From: Moraxellaceae bacterium
GTDB lineage: Bacteria > Pseudomonadota > Gammaproteobacteria > Pseudomonadales > Moraxellaceae
NCBI GenBank assembly: GCA_030684415.1
Contig: JAUXNL010000048.1
Span: forward strand, 1-8,790
Length of the DNA stretch: 8,790 bases
Direction of reading: 5' to 3'
The notes under the pieces are model-generated. The model was given only the letters and a program-made list of their open reading frames with translations. It was not told where the DNA came from and did no database searches. This document shows positions 1 through 5,007 of the stretch, in pieces. The position numbers were made by a program, and so were the translations under genes. Within the stretch, counting starts at the first letter, position 1. Every line of letters starts with the position of its first letter.

Positions 1-225
1 TTCGGGCGGCATCTTGGCCATATGTGCCTGCATGTCCTTCATGGCTTTTTGCATGTCGGCCTTTTGCGCGCCGGCCATATTCGGGCCTTGCACATCCTGC
101 ATTTTCATTTCCCACAAGCCGGGTTTGATATTGGGGGCTTGGGCGGTGGCGCTGGCGGCAGCACACAGCAGCAGCGGCGAAATGATGTGCGAAATGACAC
201 GACTGGGACGAATGAATGCATGCAT
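1..225 (-). CDS. DUF3617-like secreted protein (C-terminus off the left edge)
   Basis: The first 75 codons of a gene read leftward and leave the window at position 1. The start is the ATG at 225, preceded by an AGGAG Shine-Dalgarno about 7 bases upstream. Residues 1-30 look like a signal peptide: basic residues (R6, R9), a hydrophobic stretch (IISPLLLCAAASA) and a probable cut after AQA, so the product should be periplasmic or envelope-associated. The mature part begins 'PNIKPGLWEMKM', the characteristic opening of DUF3617 proteins (a short 'xxPGLWE' strand). A Met/Lys/Gln-rich helical segment follows (KADMQKAMKDMQAHMAKM), and such inserts are common in this family. The function of the family is not known to me. 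The gene is divergent from earP and shares the 226-421 gap with it. The start and the secretion call are solid; the family call is good but rests on a fragment. Confidence 0.75.
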   Translation of the reverse strand, partial: MHAFIRPSRVISHIISPLLLCAAASATAQAPNIKPGLWEMKMQDVQGPNMAGAQKADMQKAMKDMQAHMAKMPPE

Positions 226-300
226 GGCGGGCTCCTGCCTCGGCGATTGGGTGACCTGCCGATAGTGCCACGGAGGCGCGGCTGAAACGATGTCGGCCGC

Positions 301-368
301 CCGGTTTGTCTGCCATCCGGAGAGTCTGTCGACCCTACGCCAAGCGGGAGGACAGATAGGCAGACCGG
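301..368 (+). other. Interrupted stem-loop in the earP upstream region
   Basis: Two complementary blocks are nested here. CCGG plus TCTGCC (301-304, 309-314) can pair with GGCAGA plus CCGG (359-368), and inside them CTGTC (326-330) pairs with GACAG (351-355). The arms are separated by asymmetric internal loops, and there is no T-run, so it is not a rho-independent terminator. It lies between the two divergent genes and, if transcribed, would be in the leader of earP about 50 bases before its start. It could be a leader structure, an operator, or chance in GC-rich DNA. Confidence 0.25.
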
Positions 369-421
369 CCCCGGCGGCATACCCTTCGCCATCTGCCATT
401 GCCCCGGAATGCCGCCCCGCC

Positions 422-1561
422 ATGCCTGTCCGCTGTGATCTATTTTGCGCCGTCATCGACAACTACGGCGATCTGGGCGTGTGCTGGCGGCTCGCTCGCC
501 AGTTGGCTGCGGAACATGATGTGGCCGTCACCCTCTGGGTAGATGACCTCGCCAGCTTTGCGCACATGGCGCCGGGGCTCGACGCCGCCGCCCGCACCCA
601 GCGGCTGGGAGGCATCACTGTGCGGCATTGGGACGGAGACATGGCTGAGGCTGTGCCCGGCGAGCTGATCATCGAAGGCTTTGGCTGTCCGCTGCCGGCC
701 CGCTTTGTGGCCGCCATGGCCCGGTGCCAGCCGGCCCCGGTCTGGCTCAATCTCGACTACCTCAGCGCCGAAGACTGGGTGGAAGGCTGTCACGGTCTGG
801 TGTCCATCGATCAAGCCACCGGCCTTGTCCGCCACTTCTGGTTCCCGGGCTTTACAGCAGCCACCGGTGGCTTGCTGCGCGAGGCCGGCCTGCTCGCCGC
901 CCGCGATGCTTTTCAGGCCGACAGGTCAGCACAAGCCGCATTCTGGCAAGGGCTCGGCATAGCAGAAGCTGACGCCTTCTCTCGCAAAATATCATTGTTC
1001 TCCTATGAAAATGCGGCTATCGAAGCGCTTCTGGATGCGCTGGCTGAAAGCGAGAGCAGCACGCTGTTGCTGGTGCCGGCAGGGCGAGCGCTGGCAGATG
1101 TTGCGCGCTGGGCCGGCACCCGTGCTGCCACACTGACCCATGGTACGCGCCTCGCCCGAGGACGGTTGCGGGTAGTGATACTGCCCTTCCTTTCTCATGA
1201 CGATTACGACCGCCTGCTGTGGGCCTGCGACCTTAACGCCGTACGCGGGGAAGACTCCTTTGTGCGGGCGCAATGGGCCGCCCGCCCCCTGCTCTGGCAC
1301 ATTTATCCGCAGGACGAAGGCGCCCATCTGGCCAAGCTCGACGCTTTTGTGGGGCGAGTGAATGCCGCTGCCGGCCAGCCCGCCATCTGGGCGACAGCCC
1401 AGCAGGCATGGAATGGCCTCCCGGGCAGGGAAGTATGGCCGGCCCTGCTCGCCGAACTGCCTCGTCTTGCCGTGGCCGCCCGCGACTGGAGCGCCAGACT
1501 GGCCACCCAGCCCGACCTTGCCACCGGTGTGATGCGTTTTTATGCCAGCCGGGTAGAATAG
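422..1561 (+). CDS. earP: EarP, protein-arginine rhamnosyltransferase for elongation factor P
   Basis: EarP transfers L-rhamnose from dTDP-beta-L-rhamnose to Arg32 of elongation factor P in the cytoplasm, activating EF-P to relieve ribosome stalling at polyproline stretches. The 379-residue protein has the usual length. Its N-terminus 'DLFCAVIDNYGDLGVCWRLARQL' (residues 6-28) is the family signature, and D13 and D17 fall at the positions reported as essential in studied EarP proteins. The C-terminal Rossmann-like half carries 'NAVRGEDSFVRAQWA' (about 272-286), with the conserved Glu/Asp of the nucleotide-sugar site (E277). The reading frame is open upstream to an ATG at 290, but homology begins at M422, and the 44 extra residues are low-complexity, Pro/Ala-rich and unlike the family, so I chose 422. 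Its Shine-Dalgarno is weak (GGAA). efp follows after 35 bases, so the two are probably co-expressed. The identification is very secure. Confidence 0.96.
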   Translation: MPVRCDLFCAVIDNYGDLGVCWRLARQLAAEHDVAVTLWVDDLASFAHMAPGLDAAARTQRLGGITVRHWDGDMAEAVPGELIIEGFGCPLPARFVAAMARCQPAPVWLNLDYLSAEDWVEGCHGLVSIDQATGLVRHFWFPGFTAATGGLLREAGLLAARDAFQADRSAQAAFWQGLGIAEADAFSRKISLFSYENAAIEALLDALAESESSTLLLVPAGRALADVARWAGTRAATLTHGTRLARGRLRVVILPFLSHDDYDRLLWACDLNAVRGEDSFVRAQWAARPLLWHIYPQDEGAHLAKLDAFVGRVNAAAGQPAIWATAQQAWNGLPGREVWPALLAELPRLAVAARDWSARLATQPDLATGVMRFYASRVE

Positions 1562-1596
1562 CCGCCTTTCGCCCACCCCCCTTCGGAAGCAAGACG

Positions 1597-2163
1597 ATGA
1601 AAACCGCCCAGGAAATCCGCGCCGGCAACGTGATCATGGCCGGCACCGAGCCGATGATTGTGCTCAAGGCCGAATACAACAAATCCGGCCGCAACTCGGC
1701 CGTCGTCAAGATGAAGATGAAGAACCTGCTCACCAGCCAGGCACAGGAAACCGTGTACAAGGCTGACGACAAGATCGAGCAGGTCATCCTCGAAAAGAAG
1801 AACGCCACCTACTCCTACTTTGCTGACCCCATGTACGTTTTCATGGACGAAGAGTTCGAGCAGCACGAAGTCGAAAAAGAAAACCTGGGCGAAGCCCTCA
1901 ACTTCATGGAAGAAGGCATGACCGATGTCTGTGAAGTGGTGTTCTACAACGGCAAAGCCATCTCGGTTGACCTGCCCACGCTGATTGTGCGCGAAGTGGC
2001 GTACACCGAGCCGGCCGCCAAGGGCGACACCTCCGGCAAGGTCATGAAGACGGCTCGCCTGCACAATGGTTATGAGCTGCAAGTGGCCGCCTTTATCGAA
2101 ATCGGTGAAAAAATCGAAATCGATTCGCGCACCGGCGAATTCCGCGCTCGCGCCAAAGCCTGA
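1597..2163 (+). CDS. efp: Elongation factor P
   Basis: EF-P binds between the ribosomal P and E sites and promotes peptide-bond formation when consecutive prolines stall translation. At 188 residues it has standard length and the three standard parts: an N-terminal KOW-like domain (about 1-64) and two OB-fold domains (about 65-128 and 129-188). The loop tip reads 'YNKSGRNSA', with arginine exactly at residue 32. This is the rhamnosylated arginine of the EarP branch rather than the lysine of the EpmA/EpmB branch, which agrees with earP immediately upstream. The C-terminus 'KTARLHNGYELQVAAFIEIGEKIEI' matches the EF-P signature, with alanine in place of the common proline. The ATG at 1597 has a GGAAG Shine-Dalgarno at 1585-1589; an open frame running back to 1273 is only overlap with earP. 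Transcription ends at the terminator at 2189-2215. Confidence 0.98.
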   Translation: MKTAQEIRAGNVIMAGTEPMIVLKAEYNKSGRNSAVVKMKMKNLLTSQAQETVYKADDKIEQVILEKKNATYSYFADPMYVFMDEEFEQHEVEKENLGEALNFMEEGMTDVCEVVFYNGKAISVDLPTLIVREVAYTEPAAKGDTSGKVMKTARLHNGYELQVAAFIEIGEKIEIDSRTGEFRARAKA

Positions 2164-2188
2164 TAGCCGCCGCTTCGGCGTCTGCATG

Positions 2189-2215
2189 AAAAGGGAGCCT
2201 TGCGGCTCCCTTTTT
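2189..2215 (+). terminator. Rho-independent terminator after efp
   Basis: An 11-bp perfect stem (2189-2199 with 2204-2214) closes a TTGC loop. The stem core is GGGAGCC/GGCTCCC and runs into T5 (2211-2215). It starts 25 bases after the efp stop. The A-run on the left arm means it could also work on the minus strand, but no gene converges on it from the right. A smaller stem (CGCCG/CGGCG, 2168-2180) sits just before it. Confidence 0.9.
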
Positions 2216-2266
2216 CATTTTCATCATTACCTATCGGGCGTTCGCCTGATGTTGACGGACTGACTC

Positions 2267-2614
2267 ATGAGCACATTACCCGCCTGCCCGAAATGCGCCT
2301 CTGCTTATACCTACGAAGACGGCAGCATGCTCGTCTGTCCCGAGTGCGCGCATGAATGGCCGGCCATCGCAGAGGCCGCGACTGATGTGGCCGAGGGCGC
2401 CCGTGTTATTCGCGACAGCAACGGCAATGTGCTGAGTGATGGCGATACCGTCACCGTGATCAAGGATTTGAAGATCAAGGGCTCGTCGTCGGTGATCAAG
2501 GTGGGCACAAAGGTGAAAGGCATTCGCCTGATCGAGGGCGATCACGATATTGACTGCCGTATTGAGGGTATCGGCGCGATGCAGCTGAAGTCAGAGTTCG
2601 TGAAAAAGGCTTGA
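2267..2614 (+). CDS. yjdM: YjdM (PhnA-family) zinc-ribbon protein
   Basis: This 115-residue protein has the two parts of the YjdM/PhnA family. The first is an N-terminal zinc ribbon, CPKC at 7-10 and CPEC at 24-27, four cysteines placed to hold one zinc. The second is a C-terminal beta-rich domain with 'VIRDSNGNVLSDGDTVTVIKDLKIKGSSSVIKVGTKVKGIRL' wording, ending 'LKSEFVKKA'. Length fits the family (about 110 residues). The E. coli member was named PhnA after the phosphonate locus, but it is not phosphonoacetate hydrolase, and its biochemical role is not established. Being separated from efp by a strong terminator, it should have its own promoter, which I cannot place. No clear Shine-Dalgarno precedes the ATG at 2267; GGAC at 2257-2260 is the only candidate. 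Confidence 0.92.
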   Translation: MSTLPACPKCASAYTYEDGSMLVCPECAHEWPAIAEAATDVAEGARVIRDSNGNVLSDGDTVTVIKDLKIKGSSSVIKVGTKVKGIRLIEGDHDIDCRIEGIGAMQLKSEFVKKA

Positions 2615-2762
2615 GCCGGCTGTAGACAGGGCGGCAATGAGCAACTGGCCTTGCGTGCCCTCTGCTCCAGCATTCAGTGCTGCGGCAGCGCGCTGCGCTC
2701 CGTTGCATCGCAGAGTCCAACGATATAGATTAAACCAACTTGACTTAGTCTGGTGCAGCATC

Positions 2763-3008
2763 ATGCAAACCATCAACATTCATGAAGCCAAAACCCACCT
2801 GTCGCGCCTGGTCGAAGCCGCCGCGAAAGGCGAGTCTTTCATCATTGCGAAGGCCGGCAAGCCCATGGTCCGCGTCGTTGCACTTGATGCTCCCGAGCCA
2901 CAAGCCCGTCGCCGGATAGGCTTCATGGCCGGACAAATTACCGTTCCTGATGATTTTGACCGCATGGGTAAGGTTGAAATTGCGGCGCTGTTTGACGGTG
3001 ACGCATGA
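2763..3008 (+). CDS. Phd/YefM-family antitoxin
   Basis: An 81-residue antitoxin of the Phd/YefM (prevent-host-death) family. Residues 1-40 ('MQTINIHEAKTHLSRLVEAAAKGESFIIAKAGKPMVRVV') are the standard dimeric DNA-binding fold. The tail 'GFMAGQITVPDDFDRMGKVEIAALFDGDA' is the flexible region that inserts into and blocks a PIN toxin. An in-frame ATG exists at 2637, but the 42 residues it would add are unlike the family, so 2763 is preferred; its Shine-Dalgarno is poor (GGTG). The stop overlaps the toxin start (ATGA at 3005-3008), the usual translational coupling. Such pairs repress their own promoter. Upstream, an AT-rich patch (2724-2734, 'TATAGATTAAA') in otherwise GC-rich DNA is the likeliest -10 area, and GCTGC-G-GCAGC (about 2681-2691) is a possible operator half; both are weak. 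Confidence 0.92.
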   Translation: MQTINIHEAKTHLSRLVEAAAKGESFIIAKAGKPMVRVVALDAPEPQARRRIGFMAGQITVPDDFDRMGKVEIAALFDGDA

Positions 3009-3391
3009 TCCTGCTGCTCGATACCCATTTATTGCTGTGGGCCGCGGGGCAACCAGAAAAGCTGTCGCCTGAGGCGGTCGCGCTTATCGAAGACCCTGCC
3101 AATACTCTGATGTTCAGTGCGGCCAGTCTTTGGGAAATCACCATCAAGTGTTCGCTGGACAGGCCGGATTTTCAGGTCAATCCGCATCAACTACGTCGTG
3201 GCTTGCTTGAAAATGGCTATCAGGAGTTGGCGATCACGAGTCAGCATGCGCTATCAGTCGGCCAACTGCCTCCGATTCATAAAGACCCTTTTGATCGCCT
3301 GCTGGTGGCACAAGCGCATGAGGAGGGCGTGTGCTTGTTGACGGCCGATGATCTGGTGGCGGCGTACGGTACATCCGTGCGTAAGGTTTAG
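3005..3391 (+). CDS. PIN-domain toxin, VapC-like
   Basis: A 128-residue PIN-domain ribonuclease that pairs with the antitoxin just upstream. Family members cleave RNA (often tRNA or rRNA) with a magnesium-bound cluster of acidic residues. The four expected acids are visible: D6 in 'LLLDTHLLLW', E44 in 'SAASLWEITIK', D97 in 'DPFDRLLVAQA' and D115 in 'LLTADD'. The 'LPPIHKDPFDRLL' and C-terminal 'AAYGTSVRKV' wording is that of the PIN group usually coupled to Phd/YefM antitoxins. The active site looks intact, so the toxin should be functional. Translation starts at the ATG overlapping the antitoxin stop, with no Shine-Dalgarno of its own needed. The RNA target cannot be read from the sequence. 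Confidence 0.93.
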   Translation: MILLLDTHLLLWAAGQPEKLSPEAVALIEDPANTLMFSAASLWEITIKCSLDRPDFQVNPHQLRRGLLENGYQELAITSQHALSVGQLPPIHKDPFDRLLVAQAHEEGVCLLTADDLVAAYGTSVRKV

Positions 3392-3403
3392 CTGGGGCGT
3401 TAA

Positions 3404-3466
3404 TTCGCTGCAAGTGCGACGGCCCTGACGGGCCGCGGCCTCTGCTCAAATGTGAGGGCGCTGAAT
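3404..3466 (+). repeat. attC-like imperfect hairpin between the toxin and the next gene
   Basis: The core CGGCCC (3420-3425) pairs with GGGCCG (3430-3435) around a TGAC loop. Next comes an unpaired A3419 on one side only, then CG/CG (3417-3418 with 3436-3437), a 2x2 internal loop, and GCAAG/CTcTGC (3410-3414 with 3440-3445). A stem with an extrahelical A resembles integron attC sites. The possible right-hand core GCTGAAT (3460-3466) matches GTTRRRY at six of seven bases and overlaps the next start codon. No matching left core is clear and no integrase is present. The 11-mer TTCGCTGCAAG (3404-3414) recurs at 3866-3876. It may instead be a weak terminator without a U-tract. Confidence 0.3.
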
Positions 3467-3827
3467 GAAGTTATCAGCAGAAGAGCTAGAGATCCGTCGA
3501 CCACTCTGGATCGCGCTGAGCGATCTCTATCTTGATACGGAGCCAGACTGGGAGAGAGTAGCTGCACTTTGTGCAACCTCATCCTTTGCAATATCTGAGC
3601 TACAACGCATCCTCTTTGATGAAGTTCATCCAGTAGTCTATTTGAACCTGTGGTCAACTGCCGGCGTCTGGGACGGCTTTGATCAAGACTGGCTCATAGA
3701 GTCGATCCTCTCACGTAAGCGCCCACCTATCTTCCGCCTTCCTTGGCCAGAGGAACGTCGTTACCCTTGGCGTGAACTGAAGCCACTAATTGTGTCAATG
3801 CGTCAACAGAGCGAGCACGCGCCCTAG
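3465..3827 (+). CDS. Uncharacterised 120-residue protein (DUF7079-like)
   Basis: A small soluble protein without signal peptide or membrane segment. The N-terminus reads 'MKLSAEELEIRRPLWIALSDLYLDTE', the middle 'SSFAISELQRILFDEVHPVVYLNLWSTAGVWDGFDQDWL', and the end is basic and Trp/Pro-rich. This wording (PLW.ALSDLYLDTE, ILFDEV.P, AG.W.GFD..WL) recalls a family of short bacterial hypothetical proteins that I associate with DUF7079. The name is from memory and no function is known to me. A GAGG Shine-Dalgarno (3453-3456) precedes the ATG at 3465. Codon use is visibly more AT-rich (CAT, TCT, ATA, TTT, CTA) than in earP or the lipase, suggesting acquired DNA. It follows the toxin-antitoxin pair by 73 bases and may be a separate cargo gene. 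Confidence 0.75.
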   Translation: MKLSAEELEIRRPLWIALSDLYLDTEPDWERVAALCATSSFAISELQRILFDEVHPVVYLNLWSTAGVWDGFDQDWLIESILSRKRPPIFRLPWPEERRYPWRELKPLIVSMRQQSEHAP

Positions 3828-3852
3828 CAAACGGCTGTGATCGTCAAATCAA

Positions 3853-3906
3853 GGCTTGCACTGCTTTCGCTGCAAGGCCCACTAATATTTCAAGACAATG
3901 TGGGCC
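3853..3906. repeat. Two abutting inverted repeats between convergent genes
   Basis: The first stem, CTTGCA (3855-3860) with TGCAAG (3871-3876), closes a 10-base loop. It can be extended by GG/CC (3853-3854 with 3878-3879) across one bulged G. The second, GGCCCAC (3876-3882) with GTGGGCC (3900-3906), is perfect over 7 bp with a 17-base AT-rich loop. The two stems share a base, so they may be alternatives. They sit in the 101-bp gap between the 120-residue gene (plus) and the hydrolase (minus). Neither is followed by a T-run, so a normal intrinsic terminator is not supported. The second copy of TTCGCTGCAAG lies in the first stem. Confidence 0.35.
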
Positions 3907-3928
3907 CATGGCTGCGCCCCGCACTGCC

Positions 3929-4831
3929 CTACCGCCCATAAAGAAAATTCCCCAGCTCCCGCGTGAAGCGCAGCGGCTCGTCCATCAGCGGCACATGCCC
4001 CGATTTTTCAAAACGCACAATGCGAGCGCGCGGCGCGTAGTCCGCCATCGCCATCTGGCCCGCTGGTGGATAAAGCGGTGAGCGCATGCCCACCATCACG
4101 GTGACCGGCACAGAGCAACGGCTGAGACTTTCACGATAGTCATGGCCGCCGGCGCTGTAGGCGGCGAGATAACGTCGGGCGTCGTCGAGCCGGCTCAGGG
4201 GTAGCAGCCGCGAGGCCATGCCGGGCATGGCCAGCAGGCGGCGCAGCAAGGGCTCCATGGCCGGGCGGCCGCCCATCAAGCTGAACACTTCCGCCATGAC
4301 CACGGCCACATCGCGTCGTGAGGGGGCGGGCAATTCGTTGAGGTAGGCCGCGGCCGGATACTGATCGAGCACGGCCTGCAGGCGGCGCATGCCGGCAAAC
4401 AATTCGTCTTGGCGTTCACCAAAAAGCCCGTGTGGCCAGCCTTCCCGGTTGCCGACACAGGGCGATTGGTCGATATGCAGATAGCGTTTCACGCCTTCAA
4501 AGCCGTGCTCATGCAAAAGATGCAGGGCCGTTGAGCCGCCGAGCGAATAGCCGGTGAGTAAAAAGTCGCGCAGACCGAAATGTGCGATCACGTCTTGCAC
4601 GTCTTCCATGTGATTGCGGAACACGTCGGCCTGGTTCAGGCGCAGATGGGCCGAGCGGCCAAAGCCGCGAAAGTCCGGCAGGTAAAAACGGAAGCGGTGC
4701 AGGTAGGGCAACAGGAACGGCAGCCAGTGCGAGCTGCTCATGCCGAGCCCGGGCAGCATGAGCACTGGTTGGCCACGGCCGATGGTGCGGACATGCAGGG
4801 CATGGCCATCGCGGAGCGGGATTGACGGCAT
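3929..4831 (-). CDS. Alpha/beta hydrolase
   Basis: A 300-residue cytoplasmic alpha/beta-hydrolase-fold enzyme; the substrate is not predictable. Visible landmarks are the oxyanion loop 'LPGLGMSS' (26-33), 'DFRGFGRS' (53-60), the nucleophile elbow GYSLGGS with S96, and the catalytic histidine H279 in 'KSGHVPLMDEP'. The acid usually found after the penultimate strand (G-x-x-D) is missing: the sequence there is 'MVGMRSPLYPP', with Ser251. D121 in 'HIDQSP' sits after an earlier strand and may replace it, as in hydrolases with a displaced acid. I start at 4831, where the fold begins, with an AAGAG Shine-Dalgarno 7-10 bases upstream; the frame is open to 4975, but those residues would cross the lipase terminator. 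No signal peptide. It lies downstream of the lipase in the same direction but is separated from it by that terminator, so it probably has its own promoter. Confidence 0.9.
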   Translation of the reverse strand: MPSIPLRDGHALHVRTIGRGQPVLMLPGLGMSSSHWLPFLLPYLHRFRFYLPDFRGFGRSAHLRLNQADVFRNHMEDVQDVIAHFGLRDFLLTGYSLGGSTALHLLHEHGFEGVKRYLHIDQSPCVGNREGWPHGLFGERQDELFAGMRRLQAVLDQYPAAAYLNELPAPSRRDVAVVMAEVFSLMGGRPAMEPLLRRLLAMPGMASRLLPLSRLDDARRYLAAYSAGGHDYRESLSRCSVPVTVMVGMRSPLYPPAGQMAMADYAPRARIVRFEKSGHVPLMDEPLRFTRELGNFLYGR

Positions 4832-4956
4832 GAGCAGCTCTCTTGGCGGTTGTGTCGGGCGAGGAGGGCGATTGTGCCTGTGGCAGCGCGTGCCGTCAGG
4901 CCATCTGTGCAGGTCGGGGCTTGGCGTAATGTCAGCTCGCCACTGTCCGGCCTCGC

Positions 4957-4989
4957 AAAAAAACAGGCCCCGCATACGGGGGCCTGTTT
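4957..4989 (-). terminator. Rho-independent terminator after the lipase gene
   Basis: Read on the minus strand, an 11-bp perfect stem (4979-4989 with 4961-4971; AAACAGGCCCC/GGGGCCTGTTT) with a 7-base loop runs into seven U residues (complement of A4957-A4963). It begins 19 bases past the lipase stop codon. It is the strongest terminator in the window and ends the lipase transcript before the hydrolase gene. Confidence 0.93.
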
Positions 4990-5007
4990 CACAGCAGGAG
5001 TGAAGAA

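Noticed and set aside
290..421. N-terminal extension of EarP from the upstream ATG at 290
   Set aside because: Homology and the conserved D13/D17 numbering start at 422; the extension is unlike the family and overlaps the interrupted stem.
992..2187. Long open frames antisense to earP and efp (992-1576 and 1540-2187, minus)
   Set aside because: They mirror the GC-rich codons of two unmistakable genes, resemble no family and have no translation signals.
2703..2731. TTGCAT...TAGATT as a sigma-70 promoter for the toxin-antitoxin pair
   Set aside because: Spacing is 17 but both hexamers match poorly; kept only as a note in the antitoxin entry.
2637..2762. Upstream in-frame start giving a 123-residue antitoxin
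   Set aside because: The added residues are unlike Phd/YefM proteins, which begin at the MQTINIHEAK segment, and they would cover the likely promoter.
4832..4975. 48-residue extension of the alpha/beta hydrolase
   Set aside because: It would start inside the lipase terminator; the fold and a Shine-Dalgarno begin at 4831.
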